Assembly: GCA_030697175.1 (NCBI GenBank)
Contig: JAUYQR010000012.1
Location: forward strand, 1 to 59,590
Direction: 5' to 3'
From: Paracoccaceae bacterium
Lineage (GTDB): Bacteria; Pseudomonadota; Alphaproteobacteria; Rhodobacterales; Rhodobacteraceae
DNA: 59,590 nucleotides
Shown: piece after piece, positions 46,020 to 56,155 of the stretch
Layout of the letters: each line of letters begins with the position of its first letter
Position numbering within the stretch: the stretch's first letter is position 1
Made by a program: the position numbers and the translations under genes
Notes under the pieces: generated by a model
Seen by the model: the letters and a program-made list of their open reading frames with translations, nothing else
Told to the model about the DNA's origin: nothing
The model's database searches: none

Positions 46020-46120
46020 CGTCACGGCGCCTGTGACAAACTGACTTGGCAAAGCGGGCCTTAATGCCCATCTTCGTCTGAAGCTCGCGCCAAAAGCGGG
46101 CGCGCCAGGGGAGGAACGGA

Positions 46121-48010
46121 ATGAACGCTTTCGCCAATCGGAGCGATCTCAAAGCCATTGAAGCGGAAATGGCGTGGTCCGATCGGGGTCAGGCCCGGTC
46201 GATGTACGAATTTCTGACCCGCGCGCGCGATGCACATGGGCAACGCCCCGCAATCAGCTTTCAATTGCTGTCCGGCCCGGCGACAAAGGCGGAAACCGTC
46301 ACCTGGGGCGAGTTGCACGGTCAGGTGACTCAGGCGGCGAACCTGTTTCGCCACCTTGGCGTCGGCGAGACCGATGTCGTCGCCTACATCATGCCGAACG
46401 CGCTGGAGACGGCGATCACGCTTCTGGGCGGCGCTGTGGCGGGGATCGTGAACCCGATCAATCCGCTGCTGGAGGTCAACCAGATCAGCGCGATCCTGCG
46501 CGAGACGAAGGCCAGGGTGGTGGTCACGCTGAAGCCGTTTCCAAGGACCGACCTGCCGCAGAAGGTGGCCGAGGCGGTGAAGTTCGCACCAAGCGTCAAG
46601 ACCGTGCTTGAGGTGGACCTGTGCCGCTATCTGTCGGGGGTGAAGCGCTACATCGTGCCGCTGATCCGCCCCAAGAACCCCGTCACCCACACCGCCGACG
46701 TGCGGGATTTCCGCGCCGAGATGGCCCGCCACCGGGCCGACCGGCTGGATTTCTCCGACACCACGCAAGACCGGGTGACCGCCTATTTCCACACCGGCGG
46801 CACCACGGGGATGCCCAAGGTGGCGCAGCACAAGGTGTCGGGCATGATCTACAACGGCTGGATCGGGTCACGGCTGTTGTTCAAGGAAACCGACACGGTG
46901 CTGTGTCCCTTGCCGTTGTTCCATGTGCTTGCCGCCTATCCGGTGATGATGTCGATGATCGCCGCTGGCGCGCATGTGGTGTTTCCCACACCGCAGGGCT
47001 ACCGGGGCGACGGGGTGATGGACAACCTGTGGAAGCTGATCGAACGCTGGAAGGTGACCTATCTGATCACGGTGCCGACCGCGCTGTCGGCGCTGATGCA
47101 GCGACCGATCAATGCCGATGTCTCGACCTTGAGGAACGCGATTTCGGGATCTGCGCCCTTGCCGATCGAGCTGTTCAACCGGTTCGAAAAGGCCACCGGC
47201 GTGCAGATCATCGAAGGTTACGGGCTGACCGAATGCACCTGCCTGGTGTCGATCAACCCGCCGGGCGGCACCAAGAAGATCGGGTCGGTCGGCCTGCCCT
47301 TTCCTTACACGCATGTGCGTATCCTGACCTCGCAGGGTGCCATCGGCCTGCGCGAATGTGCGGTGGACGAGGTGGGCGAGATCTGCGTGTCAAACCCCGG
47401 AGTCTATGAAGGGTCGACCTATACCGAGGCCGACAAGAACCGCGAACTGTTCGCCGAAGGCCGGTTCCTGAAGACCGGCGACCTTGGCCGGATCGACGCG
47501 GACGGGTATCTGTTCATCACCGGCCGCGCCAAGGATCTGATCATCCGGGGCGGCCACAACATCGACCCCGCGATCATCGAAGAGGCGCTGATGGGGCATG
47601 AGGCAGTGGCCTTCGTCGGTGCGATCGGCCAGCCTGATGCCCATGCGGGCGAGATTCCGGCGGCCTATGTGGAGCTGGTGGCAGGTGCGGCCGTTTCGGT
47701 CGACGACCTGCTGGCCTATGCCACGCGCCACATCACCGAACGGGCCGCACAGCCGAGATACATCGAGATCATGGCCGAACTGCCGAAAACCGCTGTCGGC
47801 AAGGTGTTCAAGCCGGACCTGCGCAAAAGCGCCATCACCCGTGTCTATGATGCCGCTTTGGCCGAGGCCGGGCTTTCGGCCAAGGTGTCGGGTGTGGTGG
47901 AGGACAAGAAACGCGGGCTGGTTGCCAGACTGACGAAACTTGGTCCGGTCGACGATGCCGACATCTCGCGCCTGCTGGGCCAGTTCAACACCCCGTGGGA
48001 GTGGGGCTGA
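46121..48010 (+). CDS. Acyl-CoA synthetase (AMP-forming)
   Basis: The 629-residue product is an ANL-superfamily enzyme. The P-loop is H-T-G-G-T-T-G-M-P-K near residue 225, the second motif G-Y-G-L-T-E-C-T near 366, the hinge region G-D-L-G-R-I-D, and the catalytic Lys in K-T-A-V-G-K-V-F. It activates fatty or aryl acids with ATP and CoA. GGGGAGGAACGG precedes the ATG. It follows the ABC exporter by 100 bp on the same strand. Confidence 0.92.
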   Translation: MNAFANRSDLKAIEAEMAWSDRGQARSMYEFLTRARDAHGQRPAISFQLLSGPATKAETVTWGELHGQVTQAANLFRHLGVGETDVVAYIMPNALETAITLLGGAVAGIVNPINPLLEVNQISAILRETKARVVVTLKPFPRTDLPQKVAEAVKFAPSVKTVLEVDLCRYLSGVKRYIVPLIRPKNPVTHTADVRDFRAEMARHRADRLDFSDTTQDRVTAYFHTGGTTGMPKVAQHKVSGMIYNGWIGSRLLFKETDTVLCPLPLFHVLAAYPVMMSMIAAGAHVVFPTPQGYRGDGVMDNLWKLIERWKVTYLITVPTALSALMQRPINADVSTLRNAISGSAPLPIELFNRFEKATGVQIIEGYGLTECTCLVSINPPGGTKKIGSVGLPFPYTHVRILTSQGAIGLRECAVDEVGEICVSNPGVYEGSTYTEADKNRELFAEGRFLKTGDLGRIDADGYLFITGRAKDLIIRGGHNIDPAIIEEALMGHEAVAFVGAIGQPDAHAGEIPAAYVELVAGAAVSVDDLLAYATRHITERAAQPRYIEIMAELPKTAVGKVFKPDLRKSAITRVYDAALAEAGLSAKVSGVVEDKKRGLVARLTKLGPVDDADISRLLGQFNTPWEWG

Positions 48011-48094
48011 GCGACGGCCACCGCAAGTTTCATTTGCGGGAATCGAGACGTGGCGCGACAAGCGGTGAGGTAACGCTTTCGTGAGGCCAAGGGC

Positions 48095-48616
48095 ATGTGG
48101 GATCGGATCGGGTTGGCGGTTGGGCTGATTGCAGGCTCTGCCGGGGTTGCTGTGGCGCAGCAGTCGGAAGTGCTGTTTTCGCACAAGCACTGGCAGGTTG
48201 AGATCGTCGGCTGGGATGACGGGTCACTGGGCTGCGTCGCGCAGGTTTCCGCGCCGGGAGAGAGCTTTTCGATCTGGACCTTTCCGGATGAAACCGTGCA
48301 GTTGCAGTTCTACTCCACCGCCTGGTCGTTCGATGAGGGCACCACAGCGGATCTTGAGGTGCAGATCGACCGCCGCTCGCCGTGGAACCTGACCAACGCC
48401 GAGCTTTACCAGAACTCCGTGCTGTTCACCCTGCCAGACGACAGTTCCGGCGTGAATTTCATCGTGGAGGTGGCGCAGGGCAACCGGCTTTTTCTGCGCG
48501 CGGATGACGGATCTGACGTGCAGGACTATTCGCTGTCGGGATCGCGCGCCTCGATCGACGCGCTGATCGACTGCGGCGAGGTCTTGTCAGGCGAGGTGGC
48601 CAATCCGTTCAAGTGA
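48095..48616 (+). CDS. Exported hypothetical protein
   Basis: The 173-residue product has a cleavable signal peptide (hydrophobic to about residue 21, A-V-A-Q-Q) and a beta-rich mature domain with W-Q-V-E-I-V-G-W, W-S-F-D-E-G and F-L-R-A-D-D-G-S. Two Cys remain in the mature protein. I do not recognise the domain. It is convergent with dtd. Confidence 0.72.
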   Translation: MWDRIGLAVGLIAGSAGVAVAQQSEVLFSHKHWQVEIVGWDDGSLGCVAQVSAPGESFSIWTFPDETVQLQFYSTAWSFDEGTTADLEVQIDRRSPWNLTNAELYQNSVLFTLPDDSSGVNFIVEVAQGNRLFLRADDGSDVQDYSLSGSRASIDALIDCGEVLSGEVANPFK

Positions 48617-48623
48617 CCGGGGT

Positions 48624-49067
48624 TCAGAGGGTGTCGGTGTCCATCCAGATCGTCACCGGGCCGTCGTTCACAAGGCGCACCGCCATGTCCGCCCCGAAGA
48701 TGCCGTTGGCGACCGGCACGCCTTCGGCGGCAAGCCGGGCGCTGAACACCTCGTAAAGCCGTTTGCCCTCGGCCGGGTCGGCGGCGGTCGAGAACCCCGG
48801 CCGGTTGCCGCGCAGGTCGGCGGCAAGGGTGAACTGGCTGACCACCAGCGCCGCCCCCGCGACATCGCGCACCGACAGGTTCATCCGGCCATCGCCGTCA
48901 CGGAACACCCGCAGCTTGGCGATCTTGGCGGCCAGCCGCGCGGCTTCGGCGTCGCTGTCGTCCTGCATGGCACAGACGAGGATCAGGACACCCTGCCCGA
49001 CCGCGCCCACCACCCTGCCGTCCACCGAAACCGACGCTTCGGTCACGCGCTGGACGACCGCTCTCAC
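48624..49067 (-). CDS. dtd: D-aminoacyl-tRNA deacylase
   Basis: The 147-residue product begins [13 protein letters not shown] and has the D-aminoacyl-tRNA deacylase motifs S-Q-F-T-L-A-A-D and N-G-I-F-G-A-D-M, where the family's G-Q-F pattern is partly changed (N-G-P-V-T near the end). It removes D-amino acids from tRNA. The GTG start at 49067 overlaps the TGA of the upstream sugar kinase, so the two are coupled. Confidence 0.94.
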   Translation of the reverse strand: MRAVVQRVTEASVSVDGRVVGAVGQGVLILVCAMQDDSDAEAARLAAKIAKLRVFRDGDGRMNLSVRDVAGAALVVSQFTLAADLRGNRPGFSTAADPAEGKRLYEVFSARLAAEGVPVANGIFGADMAVRLVNDGPVTIWMDTDTL

Positions 49068-49987
49068 AACTCGTGGGCCCAGGGCGGGTTTGCGCCGGGG
49101 CGGCTGACGGTGACTGCCGCCGCCCTGACGCCAAGCGACAGGGCCGCATCGAGCACACCGTCGGACACCGCCGCGATGCCAGCCTTGGTCAGCGCCTTGG
49201 CCTCGTGCAGGGCGGCAAGCGCGCCCGCGTTGAAGGTATCGCCCGCCCCGACCGTGTCGGCGACCTTGACCGGCACCGCTGCCACGAAACGGTCTTGCGT
49301 GGCGGTCACCGCACGGGCACCCTTGGCGCCTTCGGTGATGAACACGATCCGGGGTCCGCGCGCGATGATGCCGCGCGCCAGCGCGGTCAGATCGCCTTCG
49401 CCTTCCAGCCAGTGCAGGTCTTCGTCCGACAGCTTGACGATATCGGCACGCGCCACCATCCGTTCGATCCGCGCCCGGTAAGGCCCCTCGTGACCCGCGA
49501 TGAAGCCGGGCCGGATGTTCGGGTCGATCATGGTGACGCGGGTGCCACATTCGCGGGCCTGCAACGCCTCGTAGGTGGCGGCGGCAGGTTCGTGAACGAG
49601 GCTGATGCCGCCAAGGAACAGCGTCTCGACCGTGGCCGGAAGGTCGGGCAACTGGTCGATGGCCAGCATCCGTCCTGCCGTTGCTTCATCGTAAAAGGCA
49701 TAGGTCGCCTGTCCGTTCACCAGTTTGACAAAGGCGACCGTGGTCGGCCGCGCCGACCGCGCCAGCATCGAGGTATCGACTTTCGATGCGGCCAACGTGT
49801 CGGCCAGAATCTCGCCCAGCATGTCGGTCGAGACGCCGGAAAAGAAGGCGGATGGCGCCCCAAGACGGCCAAGCGCGATGGCGGTGTTGAACACGGCGCC
49901 ACCGGCGTAGGGGGCAAAGCAGGCCTCGCCCAGCGTCGAAGTGCGCGGCAGCATGTCGATCAGGGCTTCGCCACAGCTGAGAATCAT
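49064..49987 (-). CDS. PfkB-family sugar kinase (fructokinase-like)
   Basis: The 307-residue product has the PfkB signatures: [15 protein letters not shown] in the N-terminus and the anion-hole/catalytic [12 protein letters not shown] near residue 255. It resembles fructokinases that make fructose-6-phosphate. ATG 49987 has AAGGAGG upstream. It is the first gene of a pair with dtd, an unusual functional pairing that may reflect only shared transcription. Confidence 0.9.
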   Translation of the reverse strand: MILSCGEALIDMLPRTSTLGEACFAPYAGGAVFNTAIALGRLGAPSAFFSGVSTDMLGEILADTLAASKVDTSMLARSARPTTVAFVKLVNGQATYAFYDEATAGRMLAIDQLPDLPATVETLFLGGISLVHEPAAATYEALQARECGTRVTMIDPNIRPGFIAGHEGPYRARIERMVARADIVKLSDEDLHWLEGEGDLTALARGIIARGPRIVFITEGAKGARAVTATQDRFVAAVPVKVADTVGAGDTFNAGALAALHEAKALTKAGIAAVSDGVLDAALSLGVRAAAVTVSRPGANPPWAHEL

Positions 49988-50061
49988 ATCGGCCTCCTTG
50001 GTGTTGCGGTTGTTAAAGCACGGCGTCACGCTTGCGCAAACACCGAGCCGTGGCCGCCGCC

Positions 50062-51030
50062 TCAGGTCGTGAAAAAGCCGGCAAGATTGGCCCGAACCCG
50101 GTCCAGCGGGGTGGCGCCGCCGGTGTCGGGAACGAAGGCCTCGCCGGTGATCGCCTCGAACGCGTTGATGTAGACCTGCGCGGTCCTGGCGATCATCTCG
50201 GCCGGGATGTCGGGCACCGGTTGGGTGTAGGGGTCGCAGCGTTCCGCAACCCAAGACCGGATCACATCCTTGTCGAAGCTGGGTGGCCGCGTCCCGTCAC
50301 GGAACGCCGCCTCGTAGCCCGACGCGATCCAGTAGCGGCTGGAATCGGGGGTGTGGATTTCATCAGCCAGCAGGATGCGACCGTCGGCATCGGTGCCAAA
50401 TTCGTATTTCGTGTCGACCAGGATCAGACCACGCTCCGCAGCCATCGCCGCCCCGCGCGCGAAAAGCGCCAGCGCCCGCGCAGAGACCTCGTCCCATTGC
50501 GTCGAGGTCAGCAGCCCTTGAGTGATGATCTCGTCCGCAGTCAAAGGCTCGTCATGGCCACCATCGAAGGCCTTGGAGGTGGGCGTGATGATCGCGTGCG
50601 GCAGCTTTTCGTTGTCGCGCAGCCCGTCGGGCAACTGGTGGCCGTACATGCTGCGCGCACCCTTGCGGTACTGCGTCAGGATCGAGGTCGAGGTGGTGCC
50701 GGCAAGGTAGCCCCTGACCACGACCTCGACCGGCAGGATGTCGACGCGGCGGCCGAGGACCACGTTCGGATCGGGGTAGCTGACCACATGGTTCGGGCAG
50801 ATGTCGGCCGTGTGATCGAACCAGTAGCGCGCCAGTTGCGTCAGCACCTGGCCCTTCCAGGGGATCACCGCGAGGATCTGGTCGAAGGCCGAGATCCGGT
50901 CGCTGGAAATCAGCAGCCGCGTGCCGTCGGCAAGGTCGTAGCAATCGCGCACCTTGCCGAAATACGGGTTGGGCAGTTCCGCGATGCGGGCGTGCGGCAG
51001 CGTTCGGGTAAGGTCGATCGTCGACGTCAT
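50062..51030 (-). CDS. purC: SAICAR synthase (PurC)
   Basis: The 322-residue product is the long form of phosphoribosylaminoimidazole-succinocarboxamide synthase. Motifs include F-G-K-V-R-D-C-Y at the start, [17 protein letters not shown] and L-V-D-T-K-Y-E-F-G. It adds aspartate to CAIR in purine synthesis. It is a single gene; other pur genes are not in the window. Confidence 0.95.
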   Translation of the reverse strand: MTSTIDLTRTLPHARIAELPNPYFGKVRDCYDLADGTRLLISSDRISAFDQILAVIPWKGQVLTQLARYWFDHTADICPNHVVSYPDPNVVLGRRVDILPVEVVVRGYLAGTTSTSILTQYRKGARSMYGHQLPDGLRDNEKLPHAIITPTSKAFDGGHDEPLTADEIITQGLLTSTQWDEVSARALALFARGAAMAAERGLILVDTKYEFGTDADGRILLADEIHTPDSSRYWIASGYEAAFRDGTRPPSFDKDVIRSWVAERCDPYTQPVPDIPAEMIARTAQVYINAFEAITGEAFVPDTGGATPLDRVRANLAGFFTT

Positions 51031-51080
51031 CTGGCGGCTCCGGCAGGATGACCGCCTTCTTCGCCGTCAGCCTCCTGATG

Positions 51081-51377
51081 TCAAGCCGGGCAGTTCAGCG
51101 AGCCGCGCATTTCGCCGCTGTCGCCATGCAGCGTCGCCTCGCGGAGCGTGCAGCCGGTGACTTCGGGGATCAGGTCGATCATCGTCGCGCGGATTGCCTG
51201 GTGTTCGCCGCGTGCGGCATAGCCCAGACGGATCACCTCGACCCGTTCCGCCTTTTGCATGACGACATACTGCCGCCCGTCCCGGTTGATTTCGGTGCGG
51301 GTTGCCCCAAAAAACTCTGGTGCCGGCGAGGCGCAGGCGGACAGGAGGAGGCCGAGGGGGAGGAAAAGGGCTTTCAT
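51081..51377 (-). CDS. Small lipoprotein of unknown function
   Basis: The 98-residue product has a lipoprotein signal (L-L-L-S-A-C near residue 15). A compact domain follows with E-V-I-R-L-G-Y and T-G-C-T-L-R-E-A-T and a final Cys (N-C-P-A), giving two Cys that could form a disulfide. Function is unknown. Its upstream region holds the CtrA-like site. It is 50 bp from purC on the same strand. Confidence 0.7.
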   Translation of the reverse strand: MKALFLPLGLLLSACASPAPEFFGATRTEINRDGRQYVVMQKAERVEVIRLGYAARGEHQAIRATMIDLIPEVTGCTLREATLHGDSGEMRGSLNCPA

Positions 51378-51400
51378 GGCATCAGTTTGGCCAACCGGGG

Positions 51401-51415
51401 TTAACAGCAGGTTAA
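51401..51415. promoter_or_regulatory. CtrA-type binding site TTAA-N7-TTAA
   Basis: TTAACAGCAGGTTAA fits the consensus of the alphaproteobacterial cell-cycle regulator CtrA exactly. It lies 24 bp before the minus-strand lipoprotein start and about 90 bp before the entericidin-like start, so it could control either or both. Confidence 0.6.
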
Positions 51416-51504
51416 TGCCGGTGGGGAGCCCGAGTCAGGTCGGCCGGGAACCCAATCGCCGCCCGGGTGGTTGCTGTGGGGAACCGTTTTGAAAGGCCAC
51501 CCAG

Positions 51505-51648
51505 ATGACCCGCCCCTTTGCCATGCTGCCCCTGCTTGCGTTTCTTGCGATTGCCGCCTGCGAAACCGTAGAAGGTGCAGGCCGCGATCTTGAGGACGCC
51601 GGTGCAGCGATCACCGCGGAATCGCAGGAAGCCCAAGCCGGGTATTGA
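51505..51648 (+). CDS. Entericidin-like lipoprotein
   Basis: The 47-residue product has a short lipoprotein signal (F-L-A-I-A-A-C, Cys near 19). The mature part E-T-V-E-G-A-G-R-D-L-E-D-A-G is typical of entericidin EcnA/B-like peptides. GAAAGG precedes the ATG. In enterobacteria these are bacteriolytic or anti-lytic lipoproteins in stationary phase; the role in this group is unproven. A CtrA-like site lies upstream. Confidence 0.85.
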   Translation: MTRPFAMLPLLAFLAIAACETVEGAGRDLEDAGAAITAESQEAQAGY

Positions 51649-51738
51649 GCGCTGGTGCGAGGGGCGGGGTAGCAATCCGCGGTGTCCTTGCTAGACTTGC
51701 AGCAGATCGGGCGATCCCCGCCCCGAAGGATCAAAGCC

Positions 51739-51885
51739 ATGCCGAAAACCAACCTGACGCTTGTTGCCGCGGTCTTGGGACTGGCGTTGATGTCGGCTTG
51801 CGCGCCCCTTGTGGTGGGGGGAGCTGCGGCCGTTGTGGCGGATGAGGCGATCGAACAGGACAAGGGCGGCGACGGCCTGTTCTGA
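51739..51885 (+). CDS. Small lipoprotein
   Basis: The 48-residue product has a lipoprotein signal (L-M-S-A-C near residue 21) and a Gly/Ala/Val-rich hydrophobic stretch before an acidic end. An AAGGA site precedes the ATG. It is similar in size and class to the entericidin-like gene just upstream. Function is unknown. Confidence 0.7.
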   Translation: MPKTNLTLVAAVLGLALMSACAPLVVGGAAAVVADEAIEQDKGGDGLF

Positions 51886-51950
51886 CCGTTCGGGCGGCGC
51901 GGCCCTGCCCTTTCTGCCCCGAAACGCCGGTCTGCACAGCGTCTGGCGCG

Positions 51951-52002
51951 GGTATGGCAGGCGTATGGCAGCGCCGCGCGGCCCGCACGGCGCTTGTTAA
52001 CC
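51951..52002. repeat. TATGGCA element, copy 2
   Basis: Two TATGGCA units (starting 51953 and 51964) are 11 bp apart, with the first 20 bases identical to copy 1. The element ends in GTTAACC (51996-52002) as copy 1 does, but it is shorter (52 against 69 bp) and lacks the third unit and the left GGTTAAC. It lies in the 163-bp gap ahead of the BrnA-like gene. Confidence 0.6.
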
Positions 52003-52048
52003 GCGTGGCGTCAGGCTGCGGCGACCGTTCCTGCACAAGGTTCCCGCC

Positions 52049-52534
52049 ATGCCCGCCCTGCGCCGCCAGACCCCGAAACAACGCGAATACACCGCCTACA
52101 TGATGGAGGTGATGGACCGTCTGGAATGGGACCTGCACAACACCATCGAACTGACGGGCCGCATCCCGGAGGAGTGGCACGAGATCGCCGCCCGCCCGCC
52201 GGAGCCGCCATCCGAGAAGGTGACGCTGCGGCTGGACCGCGACGTGGCGAAGTTCTTCCGGTCGATGGGCGTGGGCTATGGCGGCCGGATCAACGATGTG
52301 CTGCGCAGCTACATGTATGCGCGGCTGGTGGGGTTGTTGCGCGGGGCCGAGACGACTGACCACTTCCGCAAGCGCGAGTTGCGGTTCGCGGAAGGCAAGC
52401 CGAAGTTTTCGGATGATGCGGACTCGCGGCCGGAGCGGGAGCGGCTGCGGACGACGATGCAGGAGCATTTGCAGCGGAAGCACGCGGAGGACGGACTGCC
52501 GGAGGGGGTGGATCCGGGGCAGTGGGTCAGGTGA
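52049..52534 (+). CDS. BrnA-like DNA-binding protein
   Basis: The 161-residue product has a central segment K-V-T-L-R-L-D-R-D-V-A-K-F-F-R followed by G-Y-G-G-R-I-N-D-V-L-R-S-Y-M. This is the ribbon-helix-helix pattern of BrnA-type antitoxins, set in a longer protein. No BrnT toxin gene lies next to it. A charged C-terminus follows. It may be a solo regulator. The next gene pair is a different toxin-antitoxin module. Confidence 0.7.
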   Translation: MPALRRQTPKQREYTAYMMEVMDRLEWDLHNTIELTGRIPEEWHEIAARPPEPPSEKVTLRLDRDVAKFFRSMGVGYGGRINDVLRSYMYARLVGLLRGAETTDHFRKRELRFAEGKPKFSDDADSRPERERLRTTMQEHLQRKHAEDGLPEGVDPGQWVR

Positions 52535-52536
52535 GG

Positions 52537-52565
52537 TTGACTTTCGTACGATTTAATCATATCTA
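52537..52565 (+). promoter_or_regulatory. Promoter of the Phd/RelE operon
   Basis: TTGACT (52537-52542) and TATCTA (52560-52565) are separated by 17 bp. A transcript from here would have a leader of about 30 nt before ATG 52601. The promoter overlaps one arm of the inverted repeat at 52542-52589. Confidence 0.7.
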
Positions 52566-52589
52566 CCGTTTATACAATTATGTACGAAA
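52542..52589. promoter_or_regulatory. Operator-like inverted repeat of the toxin-antitoxin operon
   Basis: TTTCGTAC (52542-52549) and its exact reverse complement GTACGAAA (52582-52589) flank the -10 region with 32 bp between. Such dyads are usual binding sites for the antitoxin or the toxin-antitoxin complex. One arm overlaps the -35/spacer and the other lies just upstream of the start. Confidence 0.65.
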
Positions 52590-52600
52590 CGGAGATGGCC

Positions 52601-52876
52601 ATGATCGAAGTCACGGTATCGGAGGCGCGGGACAACCTCGCCGACCTGTTGGGCAAGGTCCAGCATGGGCATGAGGATGTGACGATCAAGAAGCACGGCA
52701 AGCCGGTGGCGGTGATGATCTCGGTCGAGGCGATGGAATACTACGAGCGGCTGGAGGATGCGGAACTGGCGCGGCTGGGAGCAGACGCTTACGCGGAGTA
52801 TCTGGCAAATCCGACCGCAGCACGGACCATCGAAGAGATCATGGCCGAAGACGCCACGCAGTCCGCCGCTGAATGA
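52601..52876 (+). CDS. Phd/YefM-family antitoxin
   Basis: The 91-residue product has the Phd/YefM N-terminus I-E-V-T-V-S-E-A-R-D-N-L, then K-K-H-G-K-P-V-A-V-M-I-S. A C-terminal acidic tail would bind the toxin. ATG 52601 is used because GGAG has proper spacing; ATG 52580 or 52595 would lie in the ribosome site. The toxin gene overlaps by 4 bp (ATGA). Confidence 0.9.
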   Translation: MIEVTVSEARDNLADLLGKVQHGHEDVTIKKHGKPVAVMISVEAMEYYERLEDAELARLGADAYAEYLANPTAARTIEEIMAEDATQSAAE

Positions 52877-53136
52877 GCAGCTACCGCGTCGAAGTCCTGC
52901 CCTTGGCCGACAAGCAACTGGCGAAGGTGAAGGACCGTGTCCTAAAGGCCCGCCTGCTACGCACGATTTACGAGTTGGGAAATGAGCCTCGCCCGACTGG
53001 CTGTGTGAAGCTGGTCGGAGAGATCGACCAATGGCGGGTGCGAGTGGGGGATTGGCGGATCGTTTACATGATCGAGGATGGGCGGCTGGTGGTGGTTGTG
53101 GTGCGGGTCGCGCCGAGGGGTGGGGTATATGGGTAG
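52873..53136 (+). CDS. RelE/ParE-family toxin
   Basis: The 87-residue basic product matches the RelE fold: Y-R-V-E-V-L-P-L-A-D-K-Q-L, then W-R-V-R-V-G-D-W-R-I-V-Y, with a C-terminal basic V-R-V-A-P-R-G. It is probably a ribosome-dependent mRNA interferase, neutralised by the overlapping Phd antitoxin. Downstream the sequence turns AT-rich with a low-GC gene, consistent with an acquired cassette. Confidence 0.9.
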   Translation: MSSYRVEVLPLADKQLAKVKDRVLKARLLRTIYELGNEPRPTGCVKLVGEIDQWRVRVGDWRIVYMIEDGRLVVVVVRVAPRGGVYG

Positions 53137-53188
53137 GATTGGGAGTGGCGGGGTTGGCAACTACACTTTGCTTGCTGCTCCGCCTAAG

Positions 53189-53650
53189 CTAGTTCCGCTC
53201 CAGACAATACTCCACCATATCCCACTGCGGTTCATCGCCTTTGTACCACTTGGCAAGACAGGGAAGCACGTCCTGTTCCGAGTATTCGCCTGACTTGATT
53301 CCGTAGGCAATATTGAGGAACGCATCAATCTGCCGTTCCATTTCATATGCTACCATTTCGTACTGATATTGTCGGGCCTTAAGCCATTTGCGACCAGCGT
53401 AGTCGGCAATCTTGTCAATGTCGGCAACGTCACTGTATTTCTTTCTTAGCGAGATCGCATCGCTATACCCGTCTTCCTGACGCTCCATACAATAATTGTA
53501 CATTCTGCGATCAAGGCTCCCACGTTTAGTCCACTGATCTTCACAATGATTTCCTGCTCGCGAACGATCAATCATCGGAAGCTCTGCAGATGCCATTGAC
53601 GGAAACAGAACAAGCAAAACGGCCGATACTTTTGTCAACAGCCGCAGCAT
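53189..53650 (-). CDS. Low-GC exported hypothetical protein
   Basis: The 153-residue product has a signal peptide ending A-S-A, then a helical, charged mature region with four Cys (N-H-C-E-D, Y-N-Y-C-M-E-R, L-P-C-L-A-K, E-Y-C-L-E). The spacing suggests two disulfides. GGAGGGCGTC precedes ATG 53650. It is much lower in GC than the surroundings, suggesting recent transfer beside the toxin-antitoxin pair. The family was not recognised. Confidence 0.72.
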   Translation of the reverse strand: MLRLLTKVSAVLLVLFPSMASAELPMIDRSRAGNHCEDQWTKRGSLDRRMYNYCMERQEDGYSDAISLRKKYSDVADIDKIADYAGRKWLKARQYQYEMVAYEMERQIDAFLNIAYGIKSGEYSEQDVLPCLAKWYKGDEPQWDMVEYCLERN

Positions 53651-53779
53651 GACGCCCTCCAAATCATCCAGCGGATGAGTTTATAGGTGAACGAAAGCAA
53701 CGCAAGAAATCAGTTTCGCCAGGAAAGAGCAAAACCCCAAGAGGATCTCCCGCGCAGGCGGGCGCGGGCGTTCGGCGCT

Positions 53780-53804
53780 GAAAACAGTCCAGTGGACTGT
53801 TTTC
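53780..53804. repeat. GAAAACAGTCCA palindromic repeat
   Basis: GAAAACAGTCCA and TGGACTGTTTTC are perfect 12-bp arms around one base. The same motif recurs in other Rhodobacteraceae genomes as I recall, so it is a dispersed palindrome. After lepA it may serve as a terminator on either strand. Confidence 0.75.
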
Positions 53805-53830
53805 ATCCCGCGCAAGCGCGGGGTCGCGCC

Positions 53831-55630
<1,800 letters not shown>

Positions 55631-56155
55631 GGCGCCGCATATAACCGACGGAACGGTGGTCGGGAAGCGGTGATTCCTGGCGCTGAAGGTGGGTGCGGCA
55701 GCGTGACCGCGGGGCTGACGCTTGCGCCGATGCGGGGGGAACCGAATTTCGGTCCCGTCTTGGCAGAAGGCGGAGCTTGGCGATGCCGGGTGGCCCTTGG
55801 ACAGCACGAAAGGCATCGGTTGGCGCTGCGCCGCGCAACCCGGTCCTGCCGCTGCCAGCAGCCGCTTCGGGTGATGCGGGCAGAGCCGAAGCCGCCGGAA
55901 GAACCGCACCAAAGCGGGCGATGGGCGCGCGGATGCGGCGGCGGCACATCGGGGCGATCAAGGCACCGAAACCCTGCGGCGACGGCGTCACCTACCGTAT
56001 CTTGTGGCCCGCACCGCCTGCGCCCCGAGCGGTTGCGCATTCTTGCCGATGCGGCCAAACCCCTGTTATCCCTTGAAAAATATCCTTGGACTTGGCATTA
56101 TCTTGCGCAGAAAATGACCGGTGACGGGATGTCCCGCAGACCGGCAATGAGGCAG
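55631..56155. other. Gene-poor GC-rich stretch upstream of lepA
   Basis: Over 500 bp between lepA and the exported small protein gene have only shadow-like frames (for example one of 127 codons from 55693) with no ribosome site or recognisable domain. A small inverted repeat ACCGAA-T-TTCGGT lies at 55741-55753. The last 80 bp become AT-richer and hold a promoter candidate. Confidence 0.55.
56073..56101 (+). promoter_or_regulatory. Candidate promoter for the small exported protein
   Basis: TTGAAA (56073-56078) and CATTAT (56096-56101) are 17 bp apart, about 55 bp before the proposed start. Pattern match only. Confidence 0.45.

Noticed and set aside
43428-46052. 874-codon minus frame joining the dehalogenase with the antisense of the ABC exporter
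   Set aside because: The true dehalogenase starts at 44102; the upstream part is a shadow of the exporter gene.
55693-56076. 127-codon plus-strand frame in the lepA upstream gap
   Set aside because: Arg/Ala/Gly/Pro-rich, no ribosome site, no domain; looks like random GC-rich sequence.
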